Counted from the first letter of the stretch, positions 16,304 through 25,269 are shown. The stretch: 37,202 nt of DNA from Acidobacteriota bacterium (GCA_017860085.1 JAFNAJ010000002.1:1-37202); one strand, 5' to 3'. Notes: generated by a model not told the origin, from the sequence alone. A program made the numbers and translations.

Positions 16304-16888
16304 CTACTTCCGCTGGAAGTCCACCTTCGGAGCCTGCTGCGCGTCGGCTGGCGCCTCGTAGTACGGGTATTCCTTGAAGCCGAAGACGGCCGCCGTGACG
16401 TTGGACGGGAACCGCCGCCGCAGCGTGTTGTACTCGAGGATGCGTTCGTTGTAGCGCATGCGGGCCACGGCGATGCGGTTCTCGGTGCCGGACAGCTCGT
16501 CCATCAGGCGGTTGAACGACTCACTCGATCGAAGCTGCGGGTAGTTCTCGACGATCGCGAGCAACCGGGCCAGCGCCGACGACTGCTCGTTGGCCGCGGC
16601 GATGGTCTCCTCGGGCGTTCGCGCGCCGGCCAGTTTCGCTCGCGACTCGGCGATGCGTCCAAAGACCTCCTGCTCCTGTCCCGCCACGCCCTTGACGGTC
16701 TCGACCAGGTTCGGGATGAGGTCGTTGCGACGCATGAGCTGGTTCTGTACCTCTCCCCACGCACCCTTGATGGCTTCTTCGCCGGACGTGAAGCGGTTGT
16801 AGGAGCAGCCCGGCAGCGCAAGCAGAACGATGGCCAGCGTGCCGGTGGCCAGAAGGGTGCGGGGGAGCCAGGCGAAGCGTTCAGTCAT
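16304..16888 (-). CDS. lemA: LemA-family lipoprotein
   Basis: A 194-residue LemA protein. The N-terminus is a lipoprotein signal ending in a consensus lipobox (LPGC, Cys28). The LemA fold follows: FTSGEEAIKGAWGEVQNQLMRRNDLIPNLVETVKG is the family signature, then long amphipathic helices and RMRYNERILEYNTLRRRFPSNVTAAVFGFKEYPYY at the end. LemA proteins sit in the envelope; their biochemical role is poorly defined, and some help process membrane or secreted peptides. Many genomes place a TPM-domain gene beside lemA, but not here. It is divergent from aceE across a 274-base gap. Confidence 0.92.
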   Translation of the reverse strand: MTERFAWLPRTLLATGTLAIVLLALPGCSYNRFTSGEEAIKGAWGEVQNQLMRRNDLIPNLVETVKGVAGQEQEVFGRIAESRAKLAGARTPEETIAAANEQSSALARLLAIVENYPQLRSSESFNRLMDELSGTENRIAVARMRYNERILEYNTLRRRFPSNVTAAVFGFKEYPYYEAPADAQQAPKVDFQRK

Positions 16889-17162
16889 GGCGCGTCTCGT
16901 CGTTGGAAAAGAGCGGTCGCGTGGAAGTGTATCAGAGGATCAACATGCCGAGCACTGGCGGCGGCACTGCAGGTGTTCGCGCGCCGATCCGATACGCCGG
17001 CACAGCGCATCCTACAGCCCGTCGAGTCATCGGTGGTAAGCTAGCCCACCGGGCTTCCCGCAAGATCTCGACCCGTTCACGCGTGGCGTGGTGCGCGCGT
17101 GTGGCGACGGCGTGGGTGCCCCTGTCGACAAAGGAACCGCCCGGAGCCCAGGGCGCCGGGCC
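16889..17162. other. Intergenic region between lemA and aceE
   Basis: At 274 bases this is the longest gap without a gene. It should hold the divergent promoters of lemA (-) and the pyruvate dehydrogenase operon (+). I see no consensus -35/-10 pair, no strong palindrome and no copy of the heptamer repeat. Reading frames run through parts of it, but none has family features. Confidence 0.5.
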
Positions 17163-19859
17163 ATGCGACCCATGAAAACGACCGCCTCCAAGGACACGGC
17201 CGACGTCAATCCCATCGAGACTCGCGAGTGGCTGGAGTCGCTCGACTACGTCATCGAATCGAGCGGCCCCGTCAGGGCTGCCCGGCTCCTGCGGCAGCTC
17301 GAGATTCACGCTCGACGCTACGGCGTGAAGCCGCCGTTCACGGCCAACACGCCCTACGTGAACACGATCCGGGCCGAGGACCAGGTCACGATGCCCGGCA
17401 GCAACGAGATCGAACGGCGCATCAAGAGCCTCGTTCGCTGGAATGCGCTCGCGATGGTGGTGCGGGCCAACAAGCTCGAGGACGGCATCGGCGGCCACAT
17501 CTCGACCTATGCGTCGGCGGCGACCCTGTACGAGGTCGGATTCAATCACTTCTTCCGTGGCCGGGGCGAGTCGGGCGCCGACGGCGACCTCATCTTCTTC
17601 CAGGGACACGCCGCGCCGGGGATCTACGCCCGCGCGTTCCTCGAGGGCCGCGTGTCGCTCGAGCAGCTCGAGCGGTTCCGCCGCGAGCTGAAGCCCGGCG
17701 GGGGCCTTTCGTCGTACCCGCACCCCTGGCTGATGCCCGACTTCTGGGAGGTGCCAACCGTGTCGATGGGGCTCGGCCCCATCATGGCGATCTACCAGGC
17801 GCGGTTCAGTCGGTTCCTCGAGGATCGCGGGCTCCGCGCGATGAACGCGCGCAAGGTCTGGTGCTTCATGGGCGATGGCGAGACCGACGAGCCCGAGGCG
17901 CTGGGCGCGATCACGCTCGCCGCACGCGAGAAGCTCGACAACCTGATCTTCGTGATCAACTGCAACCTGCAGCGACTCGACGGGCCGGTGCGCGGCAACG
18001 GCCAGATCATCCAGGAGCTCGAGGCCGCCTTCCGCGGGGCCGGCTGGAACGTCATCAAGGTGCTCTGGGGGCGCGAGTGGGATGCCCTGCTCGCCAAGGA
18101 CCGCGACGGCATCCTCGCACGCCGCATGGGCGAGATCGTCGACGGTCAATACCAGAAGTACGCCGTCGAATCGGGTGACTACGTTCGCCAGCACTTCTGG
18201 GGGGCCGATCCTCGCCTGCTGGACATGGTGCGGCACCTGTCCGACGAGCAGCTGAAGAAGATGCGCCTCGGGGGGCACGACCCCGAGAAGGTCTACAACG
18301 CCTACCTGAGCGCGCTGAGCCACCGCGGGGCGCCGACGGTCATCCTCGCCCGCACGATCAAGGGCTACGGACTCGGCGAAGCTGGCGAGGGCAAGAACAT
18401 CACCCACCAGCAGAAGAAACTCAACGAGGACGAGCTCGCGGCGTTTCGCACGCGGTTCGGGATCCCGGTCTCCGACGAGGATCTCGCCGAGATCCCGTTC
18501 TACCGGCCGCCGGACGACTCGCCCGAGATTCAGTACCTGCGCGAGCGTCGGCGCACGCTCGGCGGTCCCGTGCCCGAGCGCAAGGTGGTGGCGCCCCCGA
18601 TCGAGTTGAAGCCGTCGTTCGACGAGCTCTTCGAGGAGTTCTACCGGGGCACCGACGGGCGTCGCGCGTCCACGACGATGGTGTTCGTCAGGATGCTGTC
18701 GAAGATGCTGCGGGACAAGGAACTCGGACACCTGGTGGTTCCCATCGTCCCCGACGAAGCTCGCACGTTCGGCATGGAGTCGCTCTTCCGGCAGGTGGGC
18801 ATCTACTCGCACGTCGGCCAGCTGTACGAGCCGGTCGACATGGACACCCTGCTGTACTACAAGGAAGCCACGAACGGCCAGATCTTCGAAGAAGGCATCA
18901 CCGAGGCAGGGTCGCTCTCGTCGTTCATCGCCGCCGGCACGGCCTATGCGACGCACGGCGTCAATACGATTCCGTTCTTCATCTTCTACTCGATGTTCGG
19001 GTTCCAGCGGATTGGCGACCTGATCTGGGCCGGGGCCGACATGCGCACGCGCGGGTTCCTGCTCGGAGGCACGTCGGGCCGAACGACGTTGGCGGGTGAA
19101 GGGCTGCAGCACCAGGACGGCCACAGCCACCTGCTGGCACTGCCCGTGCCCAACTGCAGGAGCTATGACCCGGCGTTTGCCTTCGAGATGGCGGCGATCA
19201 TCCAGGACGGCATCCGGCGGATGTATCACGACGGCGAGAGCGTGTTCTATTACCTCACCGTCATGAACGAGCAGTACGCGCAGCCGGCCATGCCGGACGG
19301 CGCAAAGGAGGGCATCCTGAAGGGCCTCTACCGCCTGCGTCCTGGCTCGCTCGAGAAGCCGAAGCTCCGCGCGCAGCTGTTCGGCAGCGGTGCCATCCTG
19401 CCCGAGGTGCTCAAGGCCCAAGCACTGCTCGCGGACAAGTACGCGGTGGGGGCCGACGTGTGGAGCGTGACGAGCTACACGGAGCTCTATCGGGAGGGCA
19501 ACGCGTGCGAGCGGTGGAACATGCTGCATCCCACAGCGACGCCACGCGTACCGTTCGTCACCGAGTGCCTCGGTGGCACCGAGGGTGTCCTGGTGGCCGC
19601 CAGCGACTATGTGAAGGCGCTGCCGCGCGCCATCGACCGGTGGATGCCGCGCCCGCTCACGTCGTTGGGCACCGACGGTTTCGGACGCAGCGAGAGCCGG
19701 GCCGCGCTGCGCGACTTCTTCGAGGTCGACCACCGGTTCGTGACGGTGGCCACGCTGGTGGCCCTGCTTCGCGAGCGCGCGATCGAGGCCAGGATCGTCG
19801 AGCAGGCCATGAAGGACCTCGACATCAACCCGGACAAGCTCGACCCGGCGGTTTCCTAG
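17163..19859 (+). CDS. aceE: Pyruvate dehydrogenase E1 component, homodimeric type
   Basis: AceE decarboxylates pyruvate with thiamine diphosphate and transfers the acetyl group to the lipoyl arm of AceF. The 898 residues fit the homodimeric enzyme (E. coli AceE is 887). The ThDP motif runs from GDGE at residues 237-240 to the NCN around residue 266. Other hallmarks include the N-terminal NPIETREWLESLDYVIE segment, RWNALAMVVRANK, GGHISTYASAATLYEVGFNHFFRG, GRTTLAGEGLQHQDGHS and PVPNCRSYDPAFAFE. Starts at ATG 17163 and ATG 17172 are both possible. It is first of aceE-aceF-lpd, with 14 bases before aceF. Confidence 0.97.
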   Translation: MRPMKTTASKDTADVNPIETREWLESLDYVIESSGPVRAARLLRQLEIHARRYGVKPPFTANTPYVNTIRAEDQVTMPGSNEIERRIKSLVRWNALAMVVRANKLEDGIGGHISTYASAATLYEVGFNHFFRGRGESGADGDLIFFQGHAAPGIYARAFLEGRVSLEQLERFRRELKPGGGLSSYPHPWLMPDFWEVPTVSMGLGPIMAIYQARFSRFLEDRGLRAMNARKVWCFMGDGETDEPEALGAITLAAREKLDNLIFVINCNLQRLDGPVRGNGQIIQELEAAFRGAGWNVIKVLWGREWDALLAKDRDGILARRMGEIVDGQYQKYAVESGDYVRQHFWGADPRLLDMVRHLSDEQLKKMRLGGHDPEKVYNAYLSALSHRGAPTVILARTIKGYGLGEAGEGKNITHQQKKLNEDELAAFRTRFGIPVSDEDLAEIPFYRPPDDSPEIQYLRERRRTLGGPVPERKVVAPPIELKPSFDELFEEFYRGTDGRRASTTMVFVRMLSKMLRDKELGHLVVPIVPDEARTFGMESLFRQVGIYSHVGQLYEPVDMDTLLYYKEATNGQIFEEGITEAGSLSSFIAAGTAYATHGVNTIPFFIFYSMFGFQRIGDLIWAGADMRTRGFLLGGTSGRTTLAGEGLQHQDGHSHLLALPVPNCRSYDPAFAFEMAAIIQDGIRRMYHDGESVFYYLTVMNEQYAQPAMPDGAKEGILKGLYRLRPGSLEKPKLRAQLFGSGAILPEVLKAQALLADKYAVGADVWSVTSYTELYREGNACERWNMLHPTATPRVPFVTECLGGTEGVLVAASDYVKALPRAIDRWMPRPLTSLGTDGFGRSESRAALRDFFEVDHRFVTVATLVALLRERAIEARIVEQAMKDLDINPDKLDPAVS

Positions 19860-19873
19860 GCGGCGCTGGAACC

Positions 19874-21265
19874 ATGGTGACCAACGTCCTTCTTCCTGAA
19901 CTGGGCGAGAACGTCAGCGGCGGGGACGTCTTGCGCGTCCTCGTGGCCGTGGGCGAAACCGTGGCCCGCGATCAGCCCGTGCTCGAGCTCGAGACCGACA
20001 AGGCCACGATCGAGGTCCCGTCGCCCGTGGCCGGGCGCGTGCAGGACGTGCGAGTGAAAGAAGGCGACCGCATCAAGGTCGGTGATCTGGTGCTGGTTGT
20101 CGACGAGGCCGAGGGCGGGGTCGAGGCGGGCGCTGGCGCGCCAGTTCGACCGGCAGCGGTCACCGTCCAGCGCGTCCATGCGGTTCCAACCAGCGCCGGC
20201 GAGGCGCCGCCAATCCCGATCGAGGATAAGCCGGGCATGCTCGAGGACGCGCTCGAAGAGGCCAGGGCCGCGACCCCGGCGGACGTTCGTCGTGCCCCGG
20301 TCGTCGAGTTCAGCCGCCCTCGAGCTGCAGGCGAAGGCAGCGAGCCACGCACGCTGGCTCCGGCCGCGCCGTCGGTCCGGCGAGCCGCGCGGGAACTCGG
20401 CGTCGACGTCAGCCAGGTGACCGGGTCTGGGCCCGGAGGTCGCATCTCGGTGGACGACGTCAAGATGCACGTGAAGCGCATCATGTCGTCGGGTGCCCCG
20501 CGCCCGGCAGCCGCGCCGCACGTGGGTGCGGCCCGTGCGCCGCTTCCCGATTTCTCGGCGTGGGGCCAGGTCGAACGACGTCCCATGCGCGCCGTGCGGC
20601 GCAAGACGGCCGAGCACCTGAGCGCGGCGTGGACCGAGATCCCTCACGTCACGCAGTTCGACAAGGCCGACATCACGTCGCTCGAGGAGCTGCGCCATCG
20701 TTACGCGGACCGCGCAGCCGATGTCGGCGGCAAGCTCACGGTGACGGCCATCGCCATCAAGGTGGTCGCCACGGCGCTCAAGGTGTTTCCGCAGTTCTGC
20801 GCCTCGGTCGACATGGCAGCCGAGGAGATCATCTACAAGCACTACGTCCACGTCGGCGTCGCCGTCGACACCGAGCGCGGACTCCTGGTGCCCGTGATTC
20901 GCGATGCCGACCGAAAGAGCATCGTCCAGATCTCGGTGGAGCTGTCGCAGGTCAGCGAGCGGGCCAGGGCCAACAAGCTGTCGCTCGACGACATGCAGGG
21001 CGGAACCTTCACGATCACCAACCTTGGCGGCATCGGCGGCACGCACTTCACGCCGATCGTCAATCACCCGGAGGTCGCCATCCTGGGCGTGTCGCGGAGT
21101 CGAATCGAGCCGGTGTTCATCGATGGCGAGTTCAAGCCGCGCCAGATGCTGCCCTTGTCGCTGTCGTACGACCACCGCGTCATCGACGGGGCCGATGGGA
21201 TCCGCTTTCTGCGGTGGGTCGTCGAAGCGCTGGAGCAGCCCTTCCTGCTGTCGCTGGAAGGCTAG
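19874..21265 (+). CDS. aceF: Dihydrolipoamide acetyltransferase (pyruvate dehydrogenase E2)
   Basis: The 463-residue core enzyme that accepts the acetyl group on its lipoyl arm and passes it to coenzyme A. It has one N-terminal lipoyl domain (lipoyl lysine Lys43 in ETDKATIEV), an Ala/Pro-rich linker and a peripheral-subunit-binding domain (SVRRAARELGVDVSQVTGSGPGGRIS). A second linker then leads to the catalytic domain, with His434 in LSYDHRVIDGADG as the active-site histidine. E. coli AceF has three lipoyl domains; this one has a single domain. The ATG at 19874 begins exactly at the lipoyl domain; the frame is open further upstream inside aceE, but that sequence is not protein-like. Lipoylation depends on lipA, encoded at 24288-25199. 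Confidence 0.96.
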   Translation: MVTNVLLPELGENVSGGDVLRVLVAVGETVARDQPVLELETDKATIEVPSPVAGRVQDVRVKEGDRIKVGDLVLVVDEAEGGVEAGAGAPVRPAAVTVQRVHAVPTSAGEAPPIPIEDKPGMLEDALEEARAATPADVRRAPVVEFSRPRAAGEGSEPRTLAPAAPSVRRAARELGVDVSQVTGSGPGGRISVDDVKMHVKRIMSSGAPRPAAAPHVGAARAPLPDFSAWGQVERRPMRAVRRKTAEHLSAAWTEIPHVTQFDKADITSLEELRHRYADRAADVGGKLTVTAIAIKVVATALKVFPQFCASVDMAAEEIIYKHYVHVGVAVDTERGLLVPVIRDADRKSIVQISVELSQVSERARANKLSLDDMQGGTFTITNLGGIGGTHFTPIVNHPEVAILGVSRSRIEPVFIDGEFKPRQMLPLSLSYDHRVIDGADGIRFLRWVVEALEQPFLLSLEG

Positions 21266-21279
21266 GAGCGTCGGGGTCC

Positions 21280-22704
21280 ATGACTGAGCGCAAGACACAG
21301 GTGGCTGTCGTCGGCGGTGGGCCAGGCGGCTACGCGGCCGCCTTCCTCGGTGCCGACTTGGGCTTCGACGTGACGCTGGTCGACGAGGCCGCGAACCCGG
21401 GGGGCGTATGCCTCTACCGTGGCTGCATCCCCTCGAAAGCCCTGCTGCACGTCGCCCGGCTGCTGACCGAGGCGCGTCACGCGTCGGCGTGGGGTGTCGA
21501 TTTCGACGCGCCGCGCGTGGACCTCGATCGCCTGCGGGCATGGAAGACGGCCGTGGTCGAGAGGCTGACCGACGGGCTCGGGCAACTCTCCCGCCAGCGC
21601 AAGGTGCGGTACGTCCGCGGGCGTGCGAGCCTTCTTGACCCCCACACCTTGAGCATCACGACCTCCGAGGACGAGGAGCACCTCGCGTTCGACCACGCCA
21701 TCCTGGCCACGGGATCTCGACCGGCCACCATCCCGGGGCTCCCGCACGACAGCCCGCGCGTGGTCGATTCGACCGCGGCGCTCGACCTGCCCGACATCCC
21801 CGGCCGGCTGCTCGTGATCGGCGGAGGCTACATCGGCCTCGAGTTGGGCACTGTCTACGCGGCGCTGGGCTCGCGCGTCACCGTCGTCGAGATGATGTCG
21901 GGGCTGCTGCCGGGGGCCGATCGCGACCTCGTCGGGGTTCTCGCGCGGCGCGTGGAGCAGGCGTGCGACGCCGTGCGTCTCGGCACCAAGGTGGTTGGTG
22001 CGCGCGAGGAACCAGACGGCGTCTACGTCACGTTCGAGGGGCCGGAGGGGCGCGAGCCGGAGCAGCGCTTCGACCGCGTGCTCGTGGCCGTGGGACGCAA
22101 GCCCAACTCGAACGTGCCGGGGCTCGAGCAGACGCGCGTGGCGATCGATGCACGCGGGTTCATCGAGGTCGACGCCCAGCGGCGTACGGCCGAGCCCTCG
22201 ATTTTCGCCATCGGCGACGTGGCGGGCGAGCCGATGCTCGCGCACAAGGCCTCGCATGAGGGTCGCGTCGCGGTGGAGGCGATTGCGGGCAAGAAGGTCG
22301 CCTTCGAGCCACGCGCCATTCCCGCGGTCGTGTTCACCGACCCCGAGGTCGCCTGGTGCGGCCTGACCGAGATGCAGGCCAAGGAACAGGGGACGCGCGT
22401 CGAGGTTGCCCGCTTTCCGTGGGCAGCGTCGGGGCGTGCGCTGACGCTCGATCGCAGCGACGGCCTCACGAAGCTCGTGATCGATCCCGACACCGAGCGG
22501 GTGCTGGGCATGGGCGTGGTCGGGCCGGGTGCCGGGGAACTCGTGGCCGAGGGCGTGCTCGCGGTCGAGATGGCCGCCGTGGCGAGCGACCTCGCGCTGA
22601 CGATCCACGCGCATCCGACGCTCTCGGAAACGGTCATGGAGGCAGCCGAGGCATTCTTCGGCCACGCGACGCACATCTACCGTCCCAAGCGGAGGGGCGC
22701 GTGA
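21280..22704 (+). CDS. lpdA: Dihydrolipoyl dehydrogenase (E3)
   Basis: A 474-residue flavoprotein that reoxidises dihydrolipoyl groups and reduces NAD+. The FAD motif VVGGGPGGYAAAFLGADLG is at the N-terminus, and the redox-active disulfide is Cys44/Cys49 (GGVCLYRGCIPSKAL). The NAD motif is VIGGGYIGLELGTVYAALGS, with Glu at the end of the following strand (VVEMM) as expected for NAD. The catalytic His445-Glu450 pair lies in HAHPTLSETVMEA. The start at ATG 21280 lies 14 bases after aceF. It completes the pdh operon. It could also serve 2-oxoglutarate dehydrogenase or the glycine cleavage system if no other lpd exists in the genome. Confidence 0.97.
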   Translation: MTERKTQVAVVGGGPGGYAAAFLGADLGFDVTLVDEAANPGGVCLYRGCIPSKALLHVARLLTEARHASAWGVDFDAPRVDLDRLRAWKTAVVERLTDGLGQLSRQRKVRYVRGRASLLDPHTLSITTSEDEEHLAFDHAILATGSRPATIPGLPHDSPRVVDSTAALDLPDIPGRLLVIGGGYIGLELGTVYAALGSRVTVVEMMSGLLPGADRDLVGVLARRVEQACDAVRLGTKVVGAREEPDGVYVTFEGPEGREPEQRFDRVLVAVGRKPNSNVPGLEQTRVAIDARGFIEVDAQRRTAEPSIFAIGDVAGEPMLAHKASHEGRVAVEAIAGKKVAFEPRAIPAVVFTDPEVAWCGLTEMQAKEQGTRVEVARFPWAASGRALTLDRSDGLTKLVIDPDTERVLGMGVVGPGAGELVAEGVLAVEMAAVASDLALTIHAHPTLSETVMEAAEAFFGHATHIYRPKRRGA

Positions 22705-22800
22705 CGTGACTGCCTCACCGGCGAACCGTCGGGTCGAGGTTCCGTCCAATGCAGGAAACCATGTTTCAGCGCGGATCCGGGTAAGAATCGGAGGTTCTGT

Positions 22801-23433
22801 ATGGAGAAGATGGTGCGTGTGAGTCTGACAGCGGTCGCGAACACCGTCATGTTCACGACGATGATGGCCGTCGCCGGGTGCGGCGGGGGCCAGGCCGGCA
22901 AACCAGACCAGGTGCCGGGCATCTCGTCGGCGCCGGCGCCCCAGGCCGCGGTCGACCCGGCCAAGCGAGGGGAGTACCTCGTGACCATCGGCGGCTGCAA
23001 CGACTGCCACACACCGTGGAAGATGGGAGCCAACGGCCCGGAGCCCGACATGACCGCCATGCTGTCGGGGCATCCGGCCGCGCTGCAGATGCCGCCGGCG
23101 CCGGCGCCTTCCGGGCCCTGGCTCTGGTTTGGCGCCGGCAGCAATACGGCGTTTGCGGGTCCCTGGGGCGTGAGCTATGCCATCAACCTCACACCGGACG
23201 AGGAGACCGGGATCGGGTTGTGGAACGAGCAGGTCTTCGTCAACGCCCTGAAGACCGGGCGTCACATGGGCGTCGGCCGTCCCATCCTGCCGCCGATGCC
23301 GTGGCAGGGATACTCGAAGATGACCGACGAGGATCTGAAGGCCGTCTACGCGTACCTGCGGACGATCCCGGCCAAGAAGAACCAGCCGCCGGACCCGGTG
23401 ATCAACGAAGCGCCAGCGCCTCCGCCGCAGTAG
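22801..23433 (+). CDS. c-type cytochrome lipoprotein
   Basis: A 210-residue exported monoheme cytochrome c. A signal peptide ends in a lipobox (VAGC, Cys27), then a Pro/Ala-rich linker of about 25 residues precedes the cytochrome domain. The heme site is CNDCH at Cys66-His70, and candidate axial methionines lie in GRPILPPMPWQGYSKM before the final helix (TDEDLKAVYAYLRTIP). The layout resembles single-domain relatives of dehydrogenase-associated cytochromes. A GGAGG sits 6 bases before the ATG. It lies 96 bases after lpd and probably has its own promoter. Its electron donor is unknown; the last 20 residues are Pro-rich and probably disordered. Confidence 0.9.
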   Translation: MEKMVRVSLTAVANTVMFTTMMAVAGCGGGQAGKPDQVPGISSAPAPQAAVDPAKRGEYLVTIGGCNDCHTPWKMGANGPEPDMTAMLSGHPAALQMPPAPAPSGPWLWFGAGSNTAFAGPWGVSYAINLTPDEETGIGLWNEQVFVNALKTGRHMGVGRPILPPMPWQGYSKMTDEDLKAVYAYLRTIPAKKNQPPDPVINEAPAPPPQ

Positions 23434-23439
23434 GGTTTC

Positions 23440-23459
23440 GGCGCGCGGCGGCACGCGCC
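23440..23459. terminator. GC hairpin between convergent genes
   Basis: GGCGCG at 23440-23445 pairs with CGCGCC at 23454-23459 across an 8-base loop, in the 28-base gap between the cytochrome gene and the convergent uracil-DNA glycosylase gene. No T-run follows, so it may work with Rho or as a bidirectional barrier. Confidence 0.35.
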
Positions 23460-23461
23460 TC

Positions 23462-24220
23462 TCAGTCGCGCGCGAGCTGGCGCGCACGACGGAAGACGTC
23501 GTCCAGCATCCCGGCGGTCAGGCGACCGGTGTTCGTGTTCTGTCGGCTGGGGTGGTACGACTCGATGAGCATCGGAAGCCCAGCCACGGCAGGCTCGAAG
23601 ACGTGGCCGTGCGCGAACCGCGGTCGGGGGGTCACGGACACGCCCTTTGCGCGGGCCAGCTTCCAGTAGGCGTCTGATGCCACCCTTCCCAGCGCGACGA
23701 TGACGCGCACTCGGCCGAGCGCCTCCAACTCGGCCAGCAGGTGCGGAAAGCAGTGCTCCAGCTCATCGCGCGTCGGCTTGTTGCCGGGCGGCGCGCAGCG
23801 GACCGCCGCGGCGATGAACGCGCCGGTCAGGCGCAGGCCGTCGCTCGCATGCCGCGAGGTGGGTCGCGACGCGAGGCCGTTGGCGTGCATGGCCCGCATC
23901 AGGAAATCGCCCGAGCCGTCGCCCGTGAAGACCCGGCCCGTCCGATTGGCCCCATGGGCGGCCGGCGCGAGCCCCAGCACCAGGATGCGCGCCTCGGGAT
24001 CGCCAAACCCCGGGACCGGCCTGCCCCAGTACGTGTCGTTGCGGTGGGCGGCCTTCTTGTCCCGGGCAATCCGCGCGCAGTACTCGCGGAGCCGCGGACA
24101 TCGCTCACACGAGACGATCGCGCTCGCCACGCGGTCCAGTGAAGAAACCGGGCTGGTTCCGGGTGCTTGGCTCTTCGTTCGTGGTCCGTCCGGAGTTCTT
24201 GGTTCTTCGTGCCGAGCCAT
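23462..24220 (-). CDS. Uracil-DNA glycosylase, iron-sulfur family (family 5-like)
   Basis: A 252-residue uracil-DNA glycosylase that removes uracil or related deaminated bases from DNA. The signature GLAPAAHGANRTGRVFTGD points to the UdgB (family 5) group, with Ala in the position where family 4 has a catalytic acidic residue. ESYHPSRQNTNTG is the second conserved motif. Cysteines for a [4Fe-4S] cluster are at SCERC, REYC and later RC/HC positions. The start is unclear: ATG at 24220 makes residues 4-25 from the heptamer-repeat copy B and gives a Pro/Thr/Ser-rich tail unlike the family. GTG at 24130 would start right at the family's normal N-terminus (VASAIVSCERC). The repeat is thus either translated or an untranslated leader. 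Confidence 0.88.
   Translation of the reverse strand: MARHEEPRTPDGPRTKSQAPGTSPVSSLDRVASAIVSCERCPRLREYCARIARDKKAAHRNDTYWGRPVPGFGDPEARILVLGLAPAAHGANRTGRVFTGDGSGDFLMRAMHANGLASRPTSRHASDGLRLTGAFIAAAVRCAPPGNKPTRDELEHCFPHLLAELEALGRVRVIVALGRVASDAYWKLARAKGVSVTPRPRFAHGHVFEPAVAGLPMLIESYHPSRQNTNTGRLTAGMLDDVFRRARQLARD
24155..24212. repeat. Heptamer-based repeat, copy B (single arm)
   Basis: Only the T-rich orientation is present here: heptamers related to TTGGTTC, interspersed GTGC and GTCC tetramers and the octamer TGGTCCGT at 24182-24189. Positions 24166-24203 match the reverse complement of 41-78 at 34 of 38 bases. No complementary arm is seen nearby. It overlaps the 5' end of the uracil-DNA glycosylase gene if translation begins at 24220. 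Confidence 0.75.
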
Positions 24221-24287
24221 CAAGATTCCGCACTCGATCACGTCACCTGCCGCAGCGCCGAGCACAAGCGCCTGCAGGCCCGCGCCG

Positions 24288-25199
24288 TCAGGATTTCGAG
24301 GCGGCCGCCCGCTCGAACGCGTCGGCCTGTTCGTGCGCGTGGTACGAGCTCCGCACGAGAGGTGCCGACTCGACGTGTCCGAAGCCCATGTCCAGGGCCA
24401 GGCGTCGCAACTCGGCAAACTCGCTCGGGTGGTAGTAGCGCACCAAGGGCAGGTGCTGCTCCGAGGGACGCAGGTACTGACCGATCGTGAGAATCTCGAC
24501 GCCCACGCCGCGGAGGTCGCGCAGGGTCTGCACCACCTCCTCCCACTCCTCGCCCAGGCCAACCATCAGCCCTGACTTGGTCGGGATGTGGGGCGCATAC
24601 CGTCTCGACCGATCGAGCAACTCGAGCGTGCGCGTGTACCGTCCGCCCGATCTCGCCAGTCGGTAGAGGCGAGGCACCGTCTCGGTATTGTGGTTGAGCA
24701 CATCCGGCCCGGCGTCGAGCACGGCGTGCAGCGGTTCGGCCTTGCCCTGGAAATCCGGGATCAGCACCTCGACCTTGGCGCTGGCGTTGGCCGCCCGAAT
24801 CCGCCGAATCGTCTCCGCGAAGATGTAGGCTCCGCCGTCGGGCAAATCGTCGCGATCCACCGACGTGATCACGACGTAGCGCAGCCCCAGGTCGCGGACG
24901 GCGCTCGCCACCCTGGCGGGTTCCTCGAGGTCGTAGATCGGGGGCTTGCCGTGCGCCACCGCGCAATAGCCGCACGCACGCGTGCACACGTCGCCGAGAA
25001 TCATGAACGTGGCGGTGCCGTGGTGCCAGCACTCGCCGATGTTCGGGCAGTGCGCTTCCTCGCAGACGGTGTTGAGCTGGAGATTCCGCATCAACCCCTT
25101 GAGCCGGACGTAGTTATCCGACCCCGGGGCGCGGACCTTGAGCCAGTCGGGCTTGGGCTCGCGCCGGCGAACGTCCGTCAGCGGAATCACGCCCTGCAT
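24288..25199 (-). CDS. lipA: Lipoyl synthase
   Basis: LipA inserts two sulfur atoms into octanoyl groups on lipoyl domains such as that of AceF. It is a 303-residue radical SAM enzyme. The auxiliary [4Fe-4S] cluster cysteines are Cys46, Cys51 and Cys57 (CX4CX5C), and the radical SAM cysteines are Cys72, Cys76 and Cys79 (CX3CX2C). The C-terminal RSSYHA, providing the conserved serine ligand, is present. Other hallmarks are VRLKGLMRNLQLNTVCEEA, DVLNHNTETVPRLY and KSGLMVGLGE. The ATG at 25199 follows a TAGCAT hexamer 9 bases away with no clear ribosome-binding site, so the mRNA may be nearly leaderless. It is 1.6 kb from the pdh operon it serves, on the opposite strand; no lipB is present. Confidence 0.97.
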   Translation of the reverse strand: MQGVIPLTDVRRREPKPDWLKVRAPGSDNYVRLKGLMRNLQLNTVCEEAHCPNIGECWHHGTATFMILGDVCTRACGYCAVAHGKPPIYDLEEPARVASAVRDLGLRYVVITSVDRDDLPDGGAYIFAETIRRIRAANASAKVEVLIPDFQGKAEPLHAVLDAGPDVLNHNTETVPRLYRLARSGGRYTRTLELLDRSRRYAPHIPTKSGLMVGLGEEWEEVVQTLRDLRGVGVEILTIGQYLRPSEQHLPLVRYYHPSEFAELRRLALDMGFGHVESAPLVRSSYHAHEQADAFERAAASKS

Positions 25200-25223
25200 A
25201 TCCGGTCCATGCTACCACGCGGT

Positions 25224-25241
25224 CCCCCGGTTCTCCGGGGG
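25224..25241. other. GC hairpin in the lipA-acylase divergent gap
   Basis: CCCCCGG at 25224-25230 pairs with CCGGGGG at 25235-25241 around a TTCT loop. It sits midway between the divergent lipA (-) and acylase (+) starts, 70 bases apart. It could be an operator or shield the two promoters from each other; no evidence decides. Confidence 0.4.
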
Positions 25242-25269
25242 GACAGTTGGTGCTACCCTCCTGCCACCT

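Noticed and set aside
16932..19733. A 933-residue open frame on the minus strand opposite aceE
   Set aside because: Its sequence is an Arg/His/Asp/Val-rich mirror of the aceE codons with no domain motif. AceE on the plus strand has full family signatures, and long antisense frames are expected at this GC content.
21262..23487. A 741-residue minus-strand open frame opposite lpdA and the cytochrome gene
   Set aside because: It is a compositional shadow of two well-supported plus-strand genes.
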